From the NCBI GenBank assembly GCA_902806595.1, contig CADCXC010000035.1, positions 682,001 to 746,000 of the forward strand: DNA of 64,000 nucleotides. Reading direction: 5' to 3'. The translations under genes and the position numbers were made by a program. Numbering within the stretch: position 1 is the first letter of the stretch; every line of letters starts with the position of its first letter. The notes beneath the pieces were generated by a model. It saw nothing but the letters and a program-made list of their open reading frames with translations, made no database searches and was not told the origin of the DNA. Positions 56,193 to 64,000 of this stretch are shown one piece after another. The stretch is from Pyrenopolyporus hunteri. Taxonomy: Eukaryota; Ascomycota; Sordariomycetes; Xylariales; Hypoxylaceae.

Positions 56193-59100
56193 TGAGCTTT
56201 TTTGCACTTTTTTTTCTTCTTCTATTCCTTTTTCCTCGTATTATTTATTTATTTTCTGCCTGTTCTTACTCTTCCATTTCGATTCCATTTATCTCAGTAC
56301 CTATGCATTTATGTATTCTCTTTCGCATTATCTCGTTCCCACCTTTCCCCCCTCGCCCCTTACCCCTTTCTCCTCACGATAGCCTCACTCGTACGTGCAC
56401 CTTCTTACGTATTATAATAGGGGTATCTAATAAATTTCGCATAGTAATCGCAGCCCCTACGCGTCCATACCTAGTGTTAAGTTCATTTACTTCATCTCCA
56501 ACGATACCTGTATCGACAATATTGCCCCATAGATGATGCGTACCGCGACTCCATGCCCAACACCACCACCACGAACAGATTTTTGCCGGTATTCATCCAA
56601 TGGCCATAATTGACCGACGAGCATACGGTTTCTCATGAAACGGTCTTCTGGCCCCAGAGCCACTAACATTAATACCCGATCCGACACGACTACAAGTCTT
56701 ATCCGAATATTTCGCAGCCCATGCTTAGTCTAAATGCTACCCCCGAGGACATGGATAATCATATCAACGCGCCGAATAGATTGTTAGACTGCGTTTCCAA
56801 CCCTTATTATCAGGACACATCCTCCGATTCAAGGCGCACGGCAGAATATACGACGATACGGTGGGTGCTACGGAGGCCACCGCAGGTCACCGATCCCGTC
56901 AATCCGAACGGTCTCTATACGACAATAGAGGCAAGAGTGGGGGTATGAGGGATATTAACGTTAATAACGAGGTTCGGGAGCTGTCTACCTCGTATCGGCC
57001 CTCACCAGCTCTCGAACTCGCAGCTCGCGTCCGCGTTTCGGGGGTCTCGACCACGTCTAGGCGTCGCCCTTAGGCTCCCCTTTCTCGCATCACTGACGTA
57101 AGAAGTTGGATTCATGCCCACGTCGTTCCAGCATTAGTTGGCATAGGCGTGCTGGGAATCAGAACTGCTTGGAATAGAGACTCGCATTGATCCAGATACC
57201 TATCGAATTTCAAGTTACGAGGGAATACCCCTCCGCCATCGCATGCGAGCTTCGGGACTAGGTGTACTCCATCCCAGCAACATATATCCGGGCGCCGTTA
57301 GGACTTTTCTGGTAGTATGAATTGCTGGTAGACTTAGAATAGCTCTACCGTACTAGGTTTCGTTGAGTTCCTACAAGGAAATTACAGCACCATTCGCCAC
57401 GTAATTATAACGGTCTGTTAATAACCTAGTTGACATCCTGCCGTTGTCTGGGTAGTCTGTAACGAGGGTATGGGTTAACCTCAAGTCTAAACAAGGCGAG
57501 AAACAGATATGAACAGCTTCTAGCTCAGGGGTTCTGAGATGACCACCTAGATAGATATAGACGCTTACCTAGATGTCCATTGAATTACAGTTGGCCCGTT
57601 TTTAAGGATGACTTGGGGGCAAGCAGCTATCTGTTATCCTCGCTTCTCTCGTAGCAAGGCGTTTCAGCGTATCTAGGTAGCAAAAGCATGACCAGAGAGA
57701 GTTGAGAAATGATTCTGACGAGGCGAGCCAGTTCTATGTTATAAATTAGCGTTACCCTTTGGGGTACCATTAACCGATTACTGGTCGGAGAGGGCCAGAA
57801 AGGATGAAGCCAGTATGGGTACGTAGTACGCTTGCTGGATCGTCCTCTTGAGGATATGCGGGGTCGTCCGAGGATGAGATGTAAATATTCGAGGAGCGAC
57901 AACATAGGTAGTCCAGATCGATTAAGATTAGTTTCATAAAAGTACCATGTTTTTAATTGGGATTAGAAGGACTTTATATTGTAAATTGTTATAGCTGGCC
58001 ATAGAGGGAGTCGTAAAGATATTTAGATATAAATTCAGTGGCTAACCGAATACTCGTAATATATGGCTCATTCCACGGAAAAGGGCTCTTTTTCGCGGCC
58101 ACAAGTTTCCCAATCGCTAGTATATCTTCGTCTCTATTGCGATTCGTATAGTATCCTGAGGTATTGATTAGACCTTAACAAGAATCCTAATGATTTCCAC
58201 CTTCTAGGGTTGAACCGTAATTCGCGATTTCGATGTCTATTTTTAAATCAGTTCTCGTGGTATTGGGTCCCTGTCCAATTGTCCCTAGATACAGCTAAGG
58301 CATCTTTTTAAGCTAGACAATGCTATCGTATTCTTCCTAGGATAAATGTTACTGGTCATATTACAGATCGGACGGGGCCCATAGAAACGCGACTAATTCA
58401 TGTTGGTTATTCGTAGTGTTGGGAACTGTATATTCAGAATTAGATCTGGATAAGCTGAATCCTAGGCGAGCCAAATCGCGTTCGAAATCATCACTTCACC
58501 GAGGCGTAGGTCCTAAAATGCCTGAAATCTAGCCAGCGAATTAGACTATAACCATAACTAAAAGCCGGGCCGCCTCTGTAATTCAGTCAACGTACCTAGT
58601 TGCATAGAATAATTCATGGTTGAATGACTGGGCTAAAAGCTGATTAGCTCTCCTGCTTTCAAGGATCTAAACAACGAAACAAGCGCATGAAGAATCTAGA
58701 AGGGAACCACGGTTTGTTGACTTCCCCCTTTCGCTAAATACCTACGTAAGTCTCGCCCAGCCGCCGCCAACACCCGGGACAGCGGTTTGAGTGTCATAAA
58801 ACAAGTTCGAGCCCAACCGACTTTTGGTATACGCGAATAGCGCCGGAAAATCTGGGCTCGCTTATCGAAGGAAAGACTCACAGAGCCTACCTTACGTTTA
58901 AAGCTGCCTAGGTTCCTAGCCTTCGACGACTTTCTCCAACAGAAACGCTGTTTTATGGTATATGGAGATAATTGTAACGGCATCGCGCCCCAAATCCATT
59001 GGGTTATCAAGTAATAATGGGTTCTCCTATTGGTACCCGGGATGTCGTGTAGGCTTCAATACGGTATTTTAGAGGCGGGAAAACGCGTATCGGTTCGCAG

Positions 59101-62100
59101 TCTGAGTACACGAGTCACACTTCTCCATCGATATACGTGTTTACTTATCGTTTTAAGTTCTTTTTTTATCTTTATGTGCTTCTTAATTCGTTATATCTCA
59201 AGGTTCGACGAGTCATCGAGGTTTCGAATTTAGGTTTACGCGATTTTGGGTCGTGTTATTTCCCTAGAGGCGGGAATGGTAGGAGTGTAACGCGGGCAAT
59301 AGTTCCTAGACGTCGTAAACCGTGTAAGTCTTCGAAAAACGAGCAAGGCTTCGGGTTAGGTGTTGATACGCTTATGTCCAATTCCGGAGAGAGGACGGAG
59401 AACGCGCCATTGGTAGTAGGTAGTTACCGACTAAATGGGAGAATATCAGCAAAGCTTACTCCTCCACGTTAACTCCAAAGATTACCGAGTAGCTATCATG
59501 TACATACTTGAGGTATGACATTTGCTTAAGCTAGAATTCCTTACCAATAGAACCGTATACGGTATTAGTAGAAATGATAGAACCCGATCTATCATCCGCG
59601 ACTGGTAGGTATTCGTTCTAGTGCTTATTGGGCGTACGCAGTTGGATTCTAGCACGGCATGGTGTAGGGTAGGTAGTAAGGATTTAGCTGACCAAAGGGA
59701 GGCTAAGGCATAAAATTCGGGCTTGTTTGGCGGAAGGATACCGCCTCGCCGGTTTCAACCCGCGCAGCACCAGCGTGGCCGATAGGCCCTTCTTTCTCCT
59801 CAGGCAGCGAGATAGGCCGCGGTCTCGACCCAGTCAATTTTTAAAAAGGGGGTAAAGATACCCGAACGATGGAGAACAAGTAGACGCAAAGTTTCGGTAC
59901 GGTACGGTACGGTACGTGGCGTCATCCGCTACGTCCCACAAAGTCCGCGGAGTCGTTAATTTAGTGTTGAATAGCAGCCCTGAATGAATACTGTGACGAT
60001 TAGGCGTGGTATTGGGTGGTGGCAGTATTACTACTAGTAACGTATTCGACGTAATTAGATAAAATGGAGTCCCTTTCCTCGGGGCCTACAGATCGGGTAT
60101 GACTCAATCCGCTCTTTTTTTAACATTCCGCTAAAGCACGGCACGGCAGAGAGGGAGCCAAATGAGGTTTATGCTACCTGGGTAGGTATATTACCTATCG
60201 AGATAGCTAGCCTTCAGCGTCTGGATCGTTAAAGGACGAGCTGGGCCTGTTCATGCCCAAGCCCACAGGACTTGCGGCGGGGGGATCATGATACATGCCT
60301 ACATGCCTACATTCCTACACACCTACATACGTACCTAACGCAACGCTGCCGCCGAAGGATCTGTGTGTGTTTGTATGCGTCAAGCCGTTGGAGGGATTGG
60401 GCCATACTTCAGGGATTTTCCCCGACTCCGTGTTCGAACTAAAGAAAGCCTGACGCTATGAGGTAAAAATCCGCAAGTCGGAAATTTAAGAAAGGATGAT
60501 GCATACCGGCGATACGAAGTACATAACATCCATACGTACCAGTATACGACTAGGACGACTTGGTACCCAGTTGAGCCAACTTTAGCTTCGTCCCCTTCGG
60601 AGCTGACTAACGTGTTAGTTGATATTCCGTTCTGCCTTGCTTACCTTACCATAAGTGCGGTAGCTAGCTACCTTGGGCAGTATGATCCTGACTAGAGTTG
60701 GGTGGTAGTCAAGGGTCCCCCTCGAGGCCTCGCGGGAGCTAGAACAAATGATTTCATGTTACACGTCTCTGCTCCTCGAGAGCCCGGCTACGTCGTTCGA
60801 CTCCCACGTATTGGAGCTACCTTACCTCATGATGTATACGTAAGGTAAATACTCGACCCCGAGAAACTAGGGTACTAAGCTGATCTTCATCACTTGTATA
60901 GATGCCTACCTACGTGATATATGCTCTACGCTGGTGTTTTCTTCGTACCTGATAGATACGTCTACCTGGCAAATTACGCTTCCCCCTACTCCAACCTAAG
61001 GTGCGCGTTTATTCCCGTAGGCTGTCGTCTCGCAGCACAAATTGGTCGACGAGCTTCTTTCCCCTCGCCTCAGGTTCGACGGGGAACCCGGGTCGGTGAG
61101 GTCTTCCCCCTCCTTTGTCTAGGCGCGAGAAGAAGTGCCTGTGCGAGGTCACGACCGTGCTGGCGTATGCGTGTAATGTGTCGCTAAAATCCCCACGACG
61201 TAACGGCGACTGGGATACCGCTGTCAACCTCAAATTAGCATCGATGAGGGTGCCGGATCTTATTCCGCGACTACGGGCAAAGCGGTACAGGAACACCCAT
61301 GACCAGCAATTGCCAACAAATTCCAGCCCTTTATTATTCGAACCTTGGCCCCCCGGTACCCACCGCCAGATATCCCAGAGGTCCACTGGTCCTGGTCTAA
61401 CGGAGTACCCCTATCGTTCGTCCCTTGAACTCCTCACCTCTCTCACCTAATCATCCTCCCCCGTGCAGCTATCAAGATTATGGCATGACAGGTTAGCGTG
61501 TCTCAGGCCCAGCATATACCTTTACAATATGTTCCCCCTTTGAAACTCTCATAAATGTCACCGCTACTTACACAAGAGCACGGATCCCCGGTGTACTCGA
61601 TCGCATACGGATCTGCATGGTTCTAAAAGTATCGATTGTCACTTTGAAATCACGCATCATTCTCCAGATACGCGTGAAACAGGTTTCATTAACTCGCCTA
61701 GGCTACGGCTTGCGTTATGAAAGCGATAAAGCGATAAAAGCGGAACAAGGCTCAAAAGAGACGCTGAAAAAAAAAAAAAAATCGTCAGGGTGTAATAGAA
61801 CAAAAACAACCACCGGTATTCGGATTTTTGCCGCGAGGCGAACCAATCTTCTTGTCCCTTCCCATGTCCGAATCGAGTGGGCGTCTTTTTAGTAAATTAA
61901 AAGCATACGTAGAACTGTTGGAAGAGCGGATAGAAAATGTGACCATGGTCAGAGTTTGTCGCCAAACTAAAGGTGATCTAAGAGGTAGGTAGGTGGTAGT
62001 GGTAGTGGTAGCAGGCTTCCGAGCGGCCTGTAATGTTTTAGTCTTCGTTATCGTTCGCGAACGGCCGCACATTACGCTCCTCGACTCGCAACCTCTACCT

Positions 62101-62317
62101 TGTTGAATGAAATGTAAATGCCGCCTAAAATGCACCCTTCCATCTTTCTCGTGGATTGGAAATAGATTAGAACACCCAGAACTCGCCGCCGATTTAGCTA
62201 TTGGAACAGCCGCCAGCAGCCATCTAACTTCCTAACTCCTTCCATGGACCTCCCCTTCCCGTGTGTATACCGACTTCGCCATCCGGTGGCTGATGCTAAA
62301 AATTAGGATTTGGCTTT
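56193..62317. other. 6.1-kb gene-free region
   Basis: Stops are frequent in every frame and no family is recognisable. Fragments with some protein-like character occur at 58696-59010 (-), 59137-59472 (+) and 60921-61450 (both strands), but none has a start, splice signals and a domain together. Simple sequence includes a T/C-rich tract (56190-56290), (GGTAC)4 near 59895-59916, CTACATGC/CTACA units at about 60295-60330, and an A15 run near 61766-61780. It may be decayed transposon or gene DNA. Confidence 0.5.
59895..59916 (+). repeat. (GGTAC)4 pentamer repeat
   Basis: Four tandem GGTAC units, a short simple-sequence repeat in gene-free DNA. Confidence 0.8.
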
Positions 62318-63624
62318 TCACGCTCGCCGATTGAGGCGACCTAGCATTTTCTTGTCGATATCGTTGCTAGAAGGTCCACTACCCATTATGTTCTCCAAAC
62401 TCATCACAGAACTCGCGGTACTATGCCCCGCCGGAGGGCCGGATGGACTGCCTCTCGGAGGCGGCGTTCTATTATCGTACCCAGCGTATGGCGTCGGCTG
62501 AGGCTGGAGTTGCGTCAATGCCTGTAGGTGACCCGGGCTACCGCTTGACGAAGGGGATCGCCGCCGAGCATTGTCCTCGGGAAACGTGCTTGGAGGCGGT
62601 AAACGCACACTATGCTCGTCGTCCGAAGGTCGCGGCCGCCGCCTACCCGGATCGGACCGCTCCTCCGAGAAAGATCCGTACGAGTTAGTGGGCGATGGTA
62701 GCGGCTGGTCGTATTGCGGGTTCGTAGCTTGATAACTGCTTGTCGGGCCGAGATTCGACGGACCTGCCAGCGGTTGGCCGTATGCCCCAAATAGCTGTGT
62801 CCCTGGCGGGATAGCGCCCTGTAATGCGGAAACGGGGACAAACGCCGTGGACGAGGAGGAGGAAACCGGCTGGAAGACGCAATCTTGATTCATCTTGATG
62901 CAGTTTGTGCATTTACCACCAGGAGAGTTCTGATATCCACTACAACGGATCTGGAATCTCGTTAGCCCCTCGCAAAGAATTTGGGGCATGTCCGTCTGTA
63001 TAACGCGAACCTTACCTTCCTTCTCCTGCAGTATCTACAAGCAATCGAAGTTCGCTGCCGAGGAGCGGATTGCTGCATCACGGCAGCCCCTATCGGTCCA
63101 CCTCTCGCATACTCCGGGGGATATGCCCCAGAGGCGCCTCGGTCTGACCGGTACTGATAGTCGTACGGGTTTGGAGCGCTGTAACCCGTGAAGTATGACG
63201 GGCCTCTGGGATCTTGAGGATAGCTGGGTCTGGGGTCCGGAGTCGGTGCATGGACCGGGGGAAGAAATGACGGGTGGCTAGAGCCCGGGGGTGGGAAGGC
63301 GCCACCACCGCTGGGCGGCGAGTAAGCGGTATTTGGGGGGGCTTGTGCGGCGCTGGGCGGAGGGGCATATCCGTTTGTAGAGCTCGGCGAGGAGGCATAG
63401 TTGTTGAGCCTCGGATCCCAGGGCCGACCGCCAGACGCACCATAGGTACCTTGTGCATCTTGAATAGATGGTAGTCTTATTGCTCCTGTCGCCATCTGGG
63501 GCCGTGGATGATAGGGAATGGCTCTTGCACGATCGTCTTCTTCACTGGGGATGGGAGGATACTGGGAGTCGTCGTTTTGATCGTGCCTCGGCTGTTGTCC
63601 CCTATGTCGGCGGTCTTCTGCCAT
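62318..63624 (-). CDS. Zn(II)2Cys6 transcription factor, short form
   Basis: Two exons, 63624-63016 and 62950-62318; 413 residues. The 65-bp intron lies inside the zinc cluster. The DNA-binding domain is Cys196-X2-Cys199-X6-Cys206-X10-Cys217-X2-Cys220-X6-Cys227 (ACRYCRRRKIRC...KCTNCIKMNQDC). The 195 residues before it are a disordered Pro/Ser/Tyr-rich region. The ~185 residues after it are Ser/Pro/Gln-rich with a possible short C-terminal conserved helix (SLENIMG...KKMLGRLNRRA). No fungal-specific transcription factor middle-homology domain is present, although most family members have one. It is likely a nuclear regulator; the targets are unknown. The ATG chosen gives MAEDRRHRG; no upstream in-frame exon is evident. 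Confidence 0.88.
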
Positions 63625-64000
63625 GCTACGTTAACAGACGCTTAGGGGCGCCAGGGCGAAATATGAGTGCAGTAACCACGTAGTAGTTAGAACAGGGCAG
63701 CTGTTTAGAGATCCGCTTGGAAGTGACGTGTCCTCGAGATTTTATAACTCTTAGTGACCCTGTGATTCTTATTTTCCAGTGCAGATTTCCTGGGGTAAAG
63801 CAGTGTAGTCAACGATGACCATAGCAATCCCCTTTCTCGCCCAGTTAGAACAGGATTTGAGAGAAGGCGAAAATAAGCCGTGGTAGGGTTCGAGTCTAGG
63901 AGCTGTTAGGTAGGCATATATAGGACCAATCCCCTTGGGAGGTACCGAGGTCGTTGGCCGCACGTACGACTAGGGGAGGGAGGCAACGGGAATGTGTAAA
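63625..64000. other. Upstream region of the right-end Zn2Cys6 gene
   Basis: About 375 bp to the window edge. It presumably holds promoter and 5' leader of the leftward regulator gene. No gene recognised. Confidence 0.5.

Noticed and set aside
1..64000. CRISPR array, phage or bacterial operon features
   Set aside because: Spliceosomal introns and fungal families throughout; no direct-repeat/spacer array or prokaryotic gene organisation is visible.

Overview
The window is nuclear DNA of a filamentous ascomycete (Pezizomycotina, most likely Sordariomycetes). The evidence is short GT-AG introns of about 47-300 bp with CTAAC/CTAAT-like branch sites, fungal-specific families (Zn(II)2Cys6 regulators, PMT1-type protein mannosyltransferase, Shb17-type phosphatase), an intron-bearing tRNA-Ile, and dispersed CCTACCT/AGGTAGG motifs in the intergenic DNA. 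The genus cannot be named from the sequence.

Layout. 1-6.6 kb is gene-poor and carries a 618-bp MITE-like element (2940-3557) and a tRNA-Ile(AAU). 6.6-24 kb is a dense housekeeping block: a double GFA-domain protein (-), the protein O-mannosyltransferase PMT1 (-), the spliceosomal SF3A1/Prp21 homologue (+), a UAS/UBX Cdc48 adaptor (-), the deadenylase subunit PAN3 (+) and the decapping/U6 protein LSM7 (-). 27-38 kb holds a Zn2Cys6 protein with a coding-like upstream ORF (+), the mitochondrial pyrimidine nucleotide carrier RIM2 (+), the PX-domain sorting nexin SNX3/Grd19 (-), and a polytopic membrane protein whose 5' end is disrupted (+). 38.3-41.2 kb holds an RRM protein (-) interrupted by an in-frame TAG, with a 1.3-kb pyrimidine-rich leader upstream. 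45.6-49.9 kb holds the Arp2/3 subunit ARPC4 (-), the proteasomal deubiquitinase UBP6 (+) and a small membrane protein (-). 51-56 kb holds a Shb17-type histidine phosphatase (+) and an FAD monooxygenase (+). 56-62.3 kb is a 6.5-kb gene-free stretch with a tRNA-Val-like relic. A second Zn2Cys6 regulator (-) lies near the right end.

The genes do not form a pathway cluster or operon. They are independent transcription units, often divergent: PMT1/SF3A1, UBX/PAN3, LSM7/Zn2Cys6, SNX3/membrane protein and ARPC4/UBP6. Several act in RNA metabolism (SF3A1, PAN3, LSM7, RRM protein) or ubiquitin/ER quality control (UBX adaptor, UBP6, PMT1), which looks like chance neighbourhood.

Exon-intron models were built by hand from splice signals, reading-frame continuity and recalled family sequences; no search was run. 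I found no convincing new multi-gene system. The most unusual signals are the in-frame TAG in the RRM gene, the stop-interrupted 5' end of the membrane-protein gene, the PAN3 long intron with an in-frame ORF, the upstream ORF at 27093, the MITE, and the pyrimidine-rich leader.
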